A DNA stretch of 8,557 nt from a bacterium. Its GTDB lineage: Bacteria; AUK180; JAQVHJ01. Where the stretch lies: NCBI GenBank assembly GCA_028696285.1, contig JAQVHJ010000076.1, positions 1 through 8,557 on the forward strand. The letters are read 5' to 3'. How positions within the stretch are numbered: the stretch's first letter is position 1; every line of letters starts with the position of its first letter. Positions 1 through 5,870 of this stretch are shown here, in pieces. Position numbers and translations under genes: made by a program. Under the pieces are notes generated by a model. It was not told where the DNA came from, ran no database searches, and saw only the letters and a list, made by a program, of their open reading frames with translations.

Positions 1-98
1 ATCATTTGAATAAAATACATCGTCAGGTTATAAGAGGTGATTCGTGATTCGGAAACGAAAGAATTGTATTTCATATATTTGATACGCATCGTAGGGGC
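1..98. repeat. 98-bp direct repeat, copy 1
   Basis: This is identical to 596-693 at a constant offset of 595 except for three positions, with no indels. The repeat begins at the window edge and so may extend further left. It contains two tandem GTGATTC heptamers (37-50), where the second copy has GTGATTC then GTTATAC. It ends inside the GTAGGGGC sequence that starts the hairpin element. The near-identity suggests a recent local duplication of a dispersed repeat. Confidence 0.9.
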
Positions 99-114
99 TT
101 CTGGCCGGAAGCCC
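95..114. repeat. GGGCTTC/GAAGCCC hairpin of the GTAGGGG element
   Basis: The stem is formed by GGGCTTC (95-101) and GAAGCCC (108-114) around a 6-nt loop, directly after GTAG. The same position in the other copies carries different stem sequences (575-593 and 2711-2730) that still pair, so pairing appears conserved while the sequence changes. Confidence 0.65.
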
Positions 115-161
115 TTCTTTTGTTTATAAACACGAAGAACAGAGAAAGGAGAATTTTTCAC

Positions 162-188
162 CGCAGAGAGCGCAGAGGACGCAGAGAA
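162..188. repeat. Three tandem 9-bp CGCAGAGnn units
   Basis: CGCAGAG recurs with an exact 9-bp period at 162, 171 and 180, with the last two bases of each unit varying. Short CGCAGAG arrays of this sort are common in intergenic DNA of environmental bacteria. I see no gene or regulatory role here. Confidence 0.7.
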
Positions 189-254
189 GATACACTTCGC
201 ATTTAAGATTTAAGATTGAAAAATGCTTCGAGCTTAAGATTAAAAAGCGAGTAG

Positions 255-282
255 TCCCGATGAAGATAACACGAAATCGGGA
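255..282. repeat. TCCCGAT...ATCGGGA inverted repeat
   Basis: Arms at 255-261 and 276-282 pair perfectly over 7 bp around a 14-nt loop. A similar unit with the same TCCCGATGAAGAT start lies at 2596-2622 (CCCGAT/ATCGGG). It is therefore a repeated element rather than a gene-specific terminator, and no gene ends beside it. Confidence 0.5.
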
Positions 283-515
283 GACCACGCTGTTTATTTG
301 TATTAAATTATAATGATACTTAGAGCCAAAAAGCATTTGATACTTGGAAATAAATTGAATGTGTTTTTAACAGGGACTTGTACGAGACTTGTAACAGGAT
401 TTTTAATCCCTATAATTTCCGTGAAACATCGGGACGACTTCGCTTCACTTGTCGCAGAATTGACGCTTCGCTAGATCTTGCGATAGCATGTGATTAAGAA
501 GAGAATAAATAAACC

Positions 516-593
516 GTGATGCGTGATTCAAAAACCGAAAGATTTGTATTATAAACATTTGATTCACATCGTAGGGGCGAACGGTGTTCGCCC
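516..593. repeat. Short copy of the heptamer-GTAGGGG element
   Basis: Two heptamers (GTGATGC at 516 and GTGATTC at 523) are followed by a variant of the AT-rich block and by GTAGGGGC. The GGGCGAAC (575-582) and GTTCGCCC (586-593) arms form a perfect 8-bp stem with a GGT loop. The 596-693 direct repeat starts two bases after the hairpin, so the elements are arranged head to tail. Confidence 0.65.
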
Positions 594-595
594 GT

Positions 596-755
596 ATCAT
601 TTGAATAAAATACATCGTCAGGTTATAAGAGGTGATTCGTTATACGGAAACGAAAGAATTGTATTTCATATATTTGATACGCATTGTAGGGGCGTTTCGT
701 TTCAGGGTAAACCATTTGTGGGACACCCTTCTCTTTTTTATAAACACAGAGAATA
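596..755. repeat. 98-bp direct repeat copy 2 and its continuation
   Basis: Positions 596-693 match 1-98 with three mismatches. After GTAGGGGC the middle differs from copy 1 and I see no clean stem there. The right flank, about 726-755, again resembles the TTTATAAACAC(A/G)GA block seen at about 121-140. The terminal CCAAAAAGCA module is missing, so this copy is truncated on the right. Confidence 0.75.
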
Positions 756-839
756 CGAAAACAAATACACTTATTTAAAAATGATTCTTTCTCTTTTTGA
801 AAAGTGGAGAGTGAAAAGTTTAATTGAATTAAATTTTTA

Positions 840-1829
840 CTATTCAACAATCTTAATAATATATGAATTCAGGAAATGGCTTAAATCTTTATCCTGTTCC
901 TTTTCCGGGACTTCAAACATATAAATTGCATATTCCCCGGGTGAAAGTTTATTACTTAATTGAATCTCATAATCTTCTGTCTTGCCATCCCATTTCCCGT
1001 CTGAAGGTTTGATCGGACCGTTTTGTATAAGTTTACTATTTCGATCCTCAATCCTGAATGAGAAATCTTCCCCACGCACATCCCGGATCTCGCCTTTAAT
1101 AACATTATTCTCGCCCTGTTTAAATTCCTGTGAAGTAAGAGACGGGTCGGTCTTTGAAAGAACAATAGTCGGCATTATCCCAACAGGTGAATAGCATAGA
1201 TGCTGAAATCTCGGCTGAAGCGGTGGCTCCTTAACATCCTTATTATCAGGAGGAAGGACAATATAACATGTTATCGTTGAAGGATCCGGTTCATTTGACT
1301 TCAAAGCTCTGAATTCAACGACCATATAGGATTTCATGTCGTCTTTTCGATCTTTCTCGGAAACGGGAAAGAAATGAATTGAATATAATCCTGAAGGAAG
1401 AACATCCTTCAGTTCTATCTCAAACTTTTCATATGCGCTGTTGAATTTCCCGTCACTTGGTTTTATATCACCTGATTGAATCACCTTTTTATTCCAATCA
1501 TAAATCAAATAAGAAAACGTATCAACAGTAGGGCCATTGATAGCTCCTTTAATATTTTTATCTTTATCTGTTTCAATTACAGGAGTTGATGGTGTTTCCC
1601 GTGAAGATTTTATTTCAAAATGGTTTACAGCAACCTGTTCATAACACCGCGGCTGACTTGGTGAACAGCTGATTGTTGCAGTTAATGCAATAATCAAAGC
1701 ACCTAATCTGAGCTTATGCCCGAGTAGTTTTGAATTTTGTCCCCGCGTCAGATACACCAGAAAGGATATTATCAAAAATGTCACAGATAATAAAATCAAG
1801 TACCCAAAAGAAAAAAAGTCTTTTTTCAT
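840..1829 (-). CDS. Paralogue F: two-module putative lipoprotein with CY motifs
   Basis: This 329-residue protein belongs to the same family as the five proteins encoded at 7783-4176 and most resembles the first of them (7783-6830). It has a hydrophobic segment (about 8-28), a linker with RGQNSKLL, a second short hydrophobic segment (about 42-54) and a lipobox-like ISC ending at Cys55. Cys62-Tyr63 follows. Two beta-rich modules (about 95-155 and 245-305) share the IKPSDGK(F/W) signature, and further CY pairs occur at 188-189 and 212-213 before the second module. The start is supported by an AGGGGAG Shine-Dalgarno site 4-5 nt upstream and a near-consensus promoter. It is separated from the radical SAM operon by 1.3 kb of repeats but may still supply substrate to that enzyme. 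The biochemical function is unknown and cell-envelope location is inferred. Confidence 0.9.
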   Translation of the reverse strand: MKKDFFSFGYLILLSVTFLIISFLVYLTRGQNSKLLGHKLRLGALIIALTATISCSPSQPRCYEQVAVNHFEIKSSRETPSTPVIETDKDKNIKGAINGPTVDTFSYLIYDWNKKVIQSGDIKPSDGKFNSAYEKFEIELKDVLPSGLYSIHFFPVSEKDRKDDMKSYMVVEFRALKSNEPDPSTITCYIVLPPDNKDVKEPPLQPRFQHLCYSPVGIMPTIVLSKTDPSLTSQEFKQGENNVIKGEIRDVRGEDFSFRIEDRNSKLIQNGPIKPSDGKWDGKTEDYEIQLSNKLSPGEYAIYMFEVPEKEQDKDLSHFLNSYIIKIVE

Positions 1830-1859
1830 ATTTCTCCCCTTTTATTAATATCTATGAAA

Positions 1860-1888
1860 ATCATATCATAAATTTCAATCAATGTCAA
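1860..1888 (-). promoter_or_regulatory. Sigma70-type promoter for paralogue F
   Basis: Read on the minus strand, TTGACA (1883-1888) is followed by a 17-bp spacer and TATGAT (1860-1865). This is a near-perfect vegetative promoter, with a start expected near 1853 and about 24 nt of leader before the ATG at 1829. A second overlapping TATGAT (1865-1870) has only a 12-bp spacer and is less likely to be used. Confidence 0.75.
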
Positions 1889-1924
1889 TAAATATTTACT
1901 TCAAAAATCCCTTCAATAAATTAA

Positions 1925-1940
1925 GTTAGTGAACACTAAC
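1925..1940. promoter_or_regulatory. Perfect palindrome upstream of the F promoter, possible operator
   Basis: GTTAGTGAACACTAAC is a perfect inverted repeat with 7-bp arms around AA. It lies 36 bp upstream of the -35 box of paralogue F. Its size and symmetry suit a dimeric regulator of the TetR type, but no regulator gene is in the window and the site could also be a short repeat end. The assignment is speculative. Confidence 0.35.
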
Positions 1941-2037
1941 CTACATTTGCCTAATCATCCAACATGCCGATAGATATCAATGCTTTAAATATCTTCAGGG
2001 ACGGTTCTTTCATTTTTATCATAGTGGAGAGTGGAAG

Positions 2038-2055
2038 GTGGAGTGTGGAGAGTGA
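2038..2055 (+). repeat. 18-bp inverted repeat, left arm
   Basis: GTGGAGTGTGGAGAGTGA is the exact reverse complement of 2553-2570. The two arms enclose about 500 bp containing a partial composite repeat. Related GTGGAGAGTG strings also occur at 804-813 and 2024-2033, so the arms belong to a low-complexity repeat family. No transposase gene lies between them. Confidence 0.8.
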
Positions 2056-2073
2056 TGATGGAAAATGGGAATC

Positions 2074-2255
2074 GTGATCCGAAAGAAAAATATTTTTCAC
2101 CATGAAGGACATGAAGAACTTGAAGGGTATTGTATTTTAAATAATTATGGTACTTAGAACCAAAAAGCAAGTGATACTTAACCCTCAAAAGAATGTAATT
2201 ATTCACCACGGAAAGATACTTCACATTCGTTCGGGATAAACATCGCACACAGAGA
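2074..2255. repeat. Composite dispersed repeat, copy lacking the hairpin
   Basis: A single GTGATCC heptamer (2074-2080) and GAAAGAA are followed directly by a CACCATGAAGGACATGAAG stretch. The TACTTAGAACCAAAAAGCA block (2151 onward) then matches 2853 onward at a constant offset of 702, and the similarity continues through GGATAAACATCG near 2253. The GTAGGGG hairpin module is missing from this copy. Confidence 0.65.
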
Positions 2256-2552
2256 AAATATTTCCAATTGAAAATTGTAGATTTGAGATTGAAAATTGAG
2301 AATATGGCATTGTAAATGTTTTTGCAGATGTTTAGATCAATTGATGCTTAACAAAACAGTGAATGCAAGAAGAATTTTTGACAGGGATTAAACGGGATTA
2401 AAAAGAGAATTTAATTTATTTACTTTAAGATTATTATGAATTAATGAACCAAAAAGCGAAGACTACTTATGAAACATTTGAGTGTGAATATTTTTTAACA
2501 TAAAGATAAGTATCATGCTGCGAGCATAAGATTTGTATTTCTCATATTCATT

Positions 2553-2570
2553 TCACTCTCCACACTCCAC
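2553..2570 (-). repeat. 18-bp inverted repeat, right arm
   Basis: This is the exact reverse complement of 2038-2055 and continues into CACTCCACTTACCACTAACAT, which still partly matches the reversed left flank. The 2-bp-spaced CCCGAT hairpin region starts about 27 bp to the right. Confidence 0.8.
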
Positions 2571-2595
2571 ACTCCACTTACCACTAACATAGCAG

Positions 2596-2622
2596 TCCCG
2601 ATGAAGATTCAACGGAATCGGG
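2596..2622. repeat. CCCGAT...ATCGGG inverted repeat, second copy
   Basis: CCCGAT (2597-2602) pairs with ATCGGG (2617-2622). The loop begins GAAGAT, as in the copy at 255-282, which shows a dispersed unit. An alternative inner pairing of GATTC (2606-2610) with GAATC (2615-2619) is possible. Confidence 0.5.
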
Positions 2623-2644
2623 GAAGGGCATGAAGAGAAAAATC

Positions 2645-2672
2645 GTGATTCGTGAATTGTGATTCGTGATTC
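2645..2672 (+). repeat. Four tandem GTGATTC heptamers
   Basis: Exact 7-bp period: GTGATTC, GTGAATT, GTGATTC, GTGATTC. Other copies of the same element carry two (37-50), two (516-529), or one (2074-2080) heptamer, so copy number varies between elements. The array marks the left end of the composite repeat. Confidence 0.85.
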
Positions 2673-2710
2673 GAAAGAATAGTATTGTAAACATTTGATA
2701 CACATTGTAG

Positions 2711-2730
2711 GGGTTTCCGGCCGGAAGCCC
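2711..2730. repeat. GGG-TTCCGGCCGGAA-CCC hairpin of the GTAGGGG element
   Basis: TTCCGGCCGGAA (2715-2726) is a perfect 12-bp palindrome. It is extended by a T-G wobble and GGG/CCC (2711-2713 and 2728-2730). The stem sequence differs from those at 575-593 and 95-114 while the flanks are similar, which is consistent with selection on, or copying of, a structure. Confidence 0.65.
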
Positions 2731-3130
2731 TTCTTTTGGTTATACTCACGAAGAACAAAGATAGAAGAATTTTTAACCGCGGACCATCATGCACCACAAG
2801 GATGCATGACTCTGCGCAGACCACGCTGCTTATCAGTATTAAATAAAAATGATACTTAGAACCAAAAAGCAGGTGATACTTGAAAATCGATTGAATGTAA
2901 TATTTCACCACAGAGAGATCCTTCACGTTCGTTCTGGATAAACATCGAACACTGAGTGAAATTAACTTTGTTGAAAAATAAGGATGGTTCTCACCTTTAT
3001 TTTTAATTGGAAAAATGTAGAATTGCTTTTTGCACTTTCCATACAAGCCCATCTAACCGTTCATTATAAGTATATATAGAATTTAAAAGAGAGATTTTTT
3101 CTTAATTTAAAGTTAAAACCCCGTCCCCAA

Positions 3131-4174
3131 TTAGCAAAATTTCTTTTTTCTCGTTGAGTCTATCCAGTTATCAGTAACAGGGTCTTCTTTTAAAATGGAA
3201 TTCCCTACCTGTTCTGATGCAGCTCTGCATCCGCCGAGGCATTCGGGAAATACCTTGCAGCCCTTGCAGAACTCCGGCACGGTTGTCTTCCATTCCTTCA
3301 CATATTCGGATCGGAGCATATTCTTTAGTTGATCTTTATAGATGTTCCCGACTACAACCGGGGAATGGTTGCATAGGCGCATATTCCCGTTTATATCGAG
3401 CGTCAGCGGCATATTAGTCACGGAAGAGGAGCATGATGACATCCTGATATTGGGATAATCCTTCGGATTCAGGACACAGAACGGAGTGCAGACATTTGAT
3501 GTAAGTGTAAGGTTTAATTCCTTCCCGACCGCCGCAGCATCTTTAAATGCTTCATTCAACTGCTCATTAGTAATTTTAATATTCTCTATCTCCTTTATTC
3601 CGGTTCCACCTATATTAAACCTGTTCAGCATCATGGTATTAATCCCGAATTCCTTATTCAGGAACCTTAGCCGTTCCCCTACATTTTTATAATTCAGGCC
3701 TGTGATCACGATTGCAGGAACTACATATCCCTTATGTTCAATTACATATTTAAATGAATTCAATACCTTCTTCTGTGAGCCGGGAACTTGAGTAAGGTGA
3801 TCGTGTATTTCCGGAGTAACAGAATGAAATGGAAATTCAAATAAATCCACTCCAAGTTCAAGCATGATCCTGTAATCTTCATCAGAAGCCGTTGCGCCGT
3901 TACTGATAATCGTTACACCCTTCTTCTCCATTCTGCAGAACAGGACAATCTCAGAGAATCTCTCTGCAAGAAATGGTTCCCCCCCTGTCATGGTAACATG
4001 GTCAATCTCCGCAACCTTGAACAATTGCTTTAGTGCTTTTTTTGCAAGTTTATATGAGTTATCCTTCTGATCCGTCTCACCCGGCCTCTTCCACGGATTA
4101 TAACAGTACCTGCACCTAAGATTACAGACAGAAGTAACTTCATAAATGATATAGGGTAATTTTGTTCTTTGCAT
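3131..4174 (-). CDS. Radical SAM/SPASM enzyme, candidate lipoprotein-modifying maturase
   Basis: This 347-residue protein has the radical SAM signature CNLRCRYC (Cys17, Cys21, Cys24, i.e. CX3CX2C) for the SAM-binding 4Fe-4S cluster and a TGGEP motif (63-67) typical of SAM contact. The C-terminal SPASM domain is complete: Cys248-X14-Gly-X4-Cys268, then Cys303, Cys306, Cys312 and Cys316 in CX2CX5CX3C spacing, with Cys347 as the very last residue, so two auxiliary clusters are expected. Enzymes of this class carry out radical chemistry on peptides or proteins (thioether, C-C or decarboxylation reactions) in the cytoplasm. The ATG lies 1 nt after the TAG of the upstream paralogue E, with no obvious Shine-Dalgarno site, which suggests translational coupling. 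Placement after five paralogues sharing a CY motif makes those proteins the likely substrates. The substrate and reaction are inferred, not shown. An anSME-like or other SPASM role is the alternative. Confidence 0.93.
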   Translation of the reverse strand: MQRTKLPYIIYEVTSVCNLRCRYCYNPWKRPGETDQKDNSYKLAKKALKQLFKVAEIDHVTMTGGEPFLAERFSEIVLFCRMEKKGVTIISNGATASDEDYRIMLELGVDLFEFPFHSVTPEIHDHLTQVPGSQKKVLNSFKYVIEHKGYVVPAIVITGLNYKNVGERLRFLNKEFGINTMMLNRFNIGGTGIKEIENIKITNEQLNEAFKDAAAVGKELNLTLTSNVCTPFCVLNPKDYPNIRMSSCSSSVTNMPLTLDINGNMRLCNHSPVVVGNIYKDQLKNMLRSEYVKEWKTTVPEFCKGCKVFPECLGGCRAASEQVGNSILKEDPVTDNWIDSTRKKKFC

Positions 4175-4175
4175 A

Positions 4176-4724
4176 CTATTTAATTCTTACATTGTATAAA
4201 GAAGTTGGAAACGGTTCCTGGTCCTCTATTTTATCTTTAGAACATGTAAAAAATTTAATTTGAAAATCCCCTTTTTCAATATCCTTATCAAATTTAACTT
4301 TAACATCCTCAGAGTCTTCGTCGAATGCGCCGTCTTCTGCTTCCAAATCCCCTTTGGTAATTGTCTTATCTTCCGAATCAACTAATTTAAATGAATATTC
4401 CTCCGAGGTTCTACGGTCAAGAATACAATTCAGAATATAGTTGGTCTCTTCATCAACGACAATCACGCCGTCTTTCCTGTTTTCATCAGTAATCGAAAAG
4501 AAATCAGGGGGAGCAGGTTTATAACAGGTTACCATTGCCTGCTGTGAATTGGATCCCCCGCACCCTAAAATTGCAGTCATTGTGATAATTAACGCGCCTA
4601 TCTTCAGTTTACGCGAAAGAAGTTTTGTATTCTTCCCGCCTGTTAGGAATAACAGTAAGGATACTATTACGAAAACTAATGAAAGGCCAATCAAATAAAT
4701 CGGGATAATTATTTCCTTTTTCAT
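4176..4724 (-). CDS. Paralogue E: single-module putative lipoprotein, CYKPAPP motif
   Basis: This 182-residue family member is encoded directly upstream of the radical SAM gene, with a 1-nt gap. It has a hydrophobic segment (about 5-28), a TGGKNTKLLSRKLK linker, a second hydrophobic segment (42-54) and a lipobox-like ILGC ending at Cys55. Cys67-Tyr68-Lys-Pro-Ala-Pro-Pro follows. One beta-rich module carries the degenerate signature KGDLEAEDGAFD and ends in FQIKFF. Two further cysteines are present in the module (CILDRR and FTCSKD), unlike most relatives. Acidic residues are abundant in the mature part, as expected of an exported domain. The ribosome binding site is weak (GAGAAT upstream of an A-run), so expression may rely on coupling to D. 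Function is unknown; membrane anchoring is inferred. Confidence 0.88.
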   Translation of the reverse strand: MKKEIIIPIYLIGLSLVFVIVSLLLFLTGGKNTKLLSRKLKIGALIITMTAILGCGGSNSQQAMVTCYKPAPPDFFSITDENRKDGVIVVDEETNYILNCILDRRTSEEYSFKLVDSEDKTITKGDLEAEDGAFDEDSEDVKVKFDKDIEKGDFQIKFFTCSKDKIEDQEPFPTSLYNVRIK

Positions 4725-4735
4725 TTTTTTATTCT

Positions 4736-5272
4736 CTATTCTTCAAGTTCAAAGACATATTTTCTGATTGATTTATCAATCCCCTCTTTATAAATATCCA
4801 TGAAATATAACCCGGGTTCAAGAGACTTATCTATTTTAATTTCAAAGAATACGGAATCGCCTGTTATAACCTTATCTGTTTTAAGATCTATATCACCTTC
4901 TTGAACAACCTTTCCGGGACCTGTTGTAATTTTGAATATATAATTTGAATCCTTATCCAGATCCTGAATCCATCCCTTAACCATCCGATCCTTTGAGACG
5001 ATAAGCTTTTCTGTGATTTGCTGCTCTTGTTTATCAATTAAAATTCCGGGATCTTGATCTATTACAGGAACATAACATTTAGCCGGGGGATTAATGGATG
5101 TGCAGCTCCCTGTCAATAAAGCAGTTAAGGAAATTATATATGCGCCTGTTTTTAATTTATTGATAAGTAGTTTTTTACTCTTGCCTGCAGAGAGAAATAA
5201 TAAGAATGAAAGTATTGAAAAAACAATAAATAAAAAACTGATTTGAATTCCAATCCAGATTTCTCTCTTCAT
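4736..5272 (-). CDS. Paralogue D: single-module putative lipoprotein, CYVP motif
   Basis: This 178-residue protein starts with a hydrophobic segment (about 5-28), SAGKSKKLL and KLKTGAYIISLTA, and has a lipobox-like TGSC at Cys57. Its second hydrophobic segment is two residues longer than in the others. Cys66-Tyr67-Val-Pro follows. These are the only two cysteines, so the CY cysteine is the only unlipidated thiol of the mature protein. The module keeps VVQEGDI and EPGLYFMDIY but loses the DGK signature. ATG is preceded by GGAG about 10 nt upstream. The gaps to its neighbours are 27 bp (C) and 11 bp (E), consistent with one transcript. It is the most diverged of the single-module members at its N-terminus (MKREIWIGIQ). 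Confidence 0.87.
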   Translation of the reverse strand: MKREIWIGIQISFLFIVFSILSFLLFLSAGKSKKLLINKLKTGAYIISLTALLTGSCTSINPPAKCYVPVIDQDPGILIDKQEQQITEKLIVSKDRMVKGWIQDLDKDSNYIFKITTGPGKVVQEGDIDLKTDKVITGDSVFFEIKIDKSLEPGLYFMDIYKEGIDKSIRKYVFELEE

Positions 5273-5299
5273 CCTGATTCACTCCATTTTTTAAAAGGA

Positions 5300-5860
5300 T
5301 TATTTCACGATCAAGGTCATTGTTTTATATAAATGCTGATCAGGGCTCTTTTCCGCTAAAATCTTTTCACGGGTATAGAAAACAATTGTATATTCTCCCG
5401 GTCTAATATCCTTATTAAGTCTGCATTCCAATTTTTCTGAATGATCATTGAATTTCCCGTCCACAGGTACTGCGTCATCAAACTGAATAACATTCCCATT
5501 CTTATCTGTAATACGGAAACTTATCGAAGCCCCGAAGGAATGCATACTTTTTCCTGTGATAACATTAGTCTTGCTCAAATCTATTTCAATTGAATACTTC
5601 CACTCAGTATCACTCCTGTCTACCACTTCATTTTCAACCTCAACATACGGCATGGGGGGAACATAACATGACGTAACATGCGGATTAATTGGTGTACAGC
5701 CCAACGCTGCTGTTAATGAAATTATTAATGCACCCAATTTCAATTTCTTTGAAAGTAATTTTGCATTCTTTCCACCTGAGAGAAATAAAAGAAATGAAAC
5801 TATAATAAATAAAATAGAAATACCGAATAGATAAATAGGAATAATAATCTCTTTTTTCAT
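5300..5860 (-). CDS. Paralogue C: single-module putative lipoprotein, CYVPP motif
   Basis: This 186-residue protein shares nearly the whole leader with E (MKKEIIIPIYL, SGGKN, KLLSKKLKLGALIISLTA) and has a lipobox-like ALGC at Cys55. Cys65-Tyr66-Val-Pro-Pro-Met-Pro follows. The module contains SFRITDKNGNVIQ, VDGKFN and RPGEYTIVFY, a good match to the family consensus, with an extra Cys in ECRLN. Its Shine-Dalgarno site AGGAGG overlaps the stop codon of B, giving strong coupled initiation. The first 55 residues are far better conserved between C and E than the exported part, the pattern expected if the leader, not the module, is recognised by a common processing machinery. Confidence 0.89.
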   Translation of the reverse strand: MKKEIIIPIYLFGISILFIIVSFLLFLSGGKNAKLLSKKLKLGALIISLTAALGCTPINPHVTSCYVPPMPYVEVENEVVDRSDTEWKYSIEIDLSKTNVITGKSMHSFGASISFRITDKNGNVIQFDDAVPVDGKFNDHSEKLECRLNKDIRPGEYTIVFYTREKILAEKSPDQHLYKTMTLIVK

Positions 5861-5870
5861 ACTTCCTCCT
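5861..5870 (-). promoter_or_regulatory. Strong Shine-Dalgarno of paralogue C overlapping the B stop
   Basis: On the minus strand, AGGAGG immediately follows and overlaps the TAA of B and sits 4-5 nt before the ATG of C. It is the best ribosome binding site in the operon and fixes the start of C. Confidence 0.8.

Larger units (their letters stand above)
37..362. repeat. Composite dispersed repeat, long copy
   Basis: Modules occur in this order: GTGATTC heptamers (37-50), an AT-rich block, a GTAGGGGC hairpin (91-114), a TTCTTTTGTTTATAAACACG block, a CGCAGAG tandem, and a final block (283-362) starting GACCACGCTG and containing CCAAAAAGCA. The same modules in the same order occur at 2645-2957, where the 171-282 segment is absent. 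The final block aligns with 2819-2898 without indels. No coding content or transposase is visible, so this is a non-autonomous or purely structural element. Confidence 0.7.
1..839. other. Gene-free, repeat-mosaic intergenic region
   Basis: I see no credible gene in this stretch. Open frames here run through sequence that recurs elsewhere in the window and have no convincing ribosome binding site. It holds a 98-bp direct repeat (1-98 and 596-693), GTAGGGG hairpin elements near 91-114 and 571-593, a 9-bp tandem array at 162-188, and a module at 283-362 that recurs at 2819-2898. A TCCCGAT/ATCGGGA hairpin lies at 255-282. The segment just below the stop of the 1829-840 gene contains only an AT-only inverted repeat (819-833), too weak to call a terminator. 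Confidence 0.75.
2645..2957. repeat. Composite dispersed repeat, second long copy
   Basis: The modules occur in the same order as at 37-362: heptamers, a GAAAGAATAGTATTG block, a GTAGGGG hairpin (2711-2730), a TTCTTTTGGTTATAC block, then GACCACGCTG (2819) and the CCAAAAAGCA block. It continues past the end of copy 1 into CACGTTCGTTCTGGATAAACATCG, which is shared with 2074-2255. The gap between the CCGCGG area and GACCACGCTG is shorter than in copy 1. Confidence 0.7.
1830..3130. other. Gene-free repeat-rich spacer
   Basis: There is no convincing gene between the end of the radical SAM gene and the start of paralogue F. The right edge holds the F promoter and an upstream palindrome (1925-1940). 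The rest is repeats: an 18-bp inverted repeat pair (2038-2055 and 2553-2570), a partial composite copy (about 2074-2255), a long composite copy (2645-2957), a CCCGAT hairpin (2597-2622), and AT-rich tracts including two ATTGAAAATTG units near 2264-2298. No GC-rich terminator is evident just after the radical SAM stop. Confidence 0.7.

Noticed and set aside
819..833. TTTAAT/ATTAAA hairpin after paralogue F as terminator
   Set aside because: The stem is AT-only with six pairs and a 3-nt loop; chance is likely in such AT-rich sequence.
523..924. Plus-strand open frame of 133 codons
   Set aside because: It runs through the direct repeat and GTAGGGG hairpin, overlaps the end of paralogue F, and has no ribosome binding site; its apparent protein is translated repeat sequence.
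37..2672. Heptamer and hairpin repeats as a CRISPR array
   Set aside because: Spacing is irregular, the units are 7 bp or long composites, there are no unique spacers of even size and no cas genes.
2609..3052. Minus-strand open frame of 147 codons, and similar ones at 1985-2248 and 124-336
   Set aside because: Their shared peptide strings come from the same composite DNA repeat being read in one frame, not from a conserved protein; there are no ribosome binding sites and the composition is repeat-derived.
3217..3692. Plus-strand open frames inside the radical SAM gene (and at 6255-6497, 8162-8428, 982-1194)
   Set aside because: They are antisense to well-supported genes and show no start signals or recognisable protein features.
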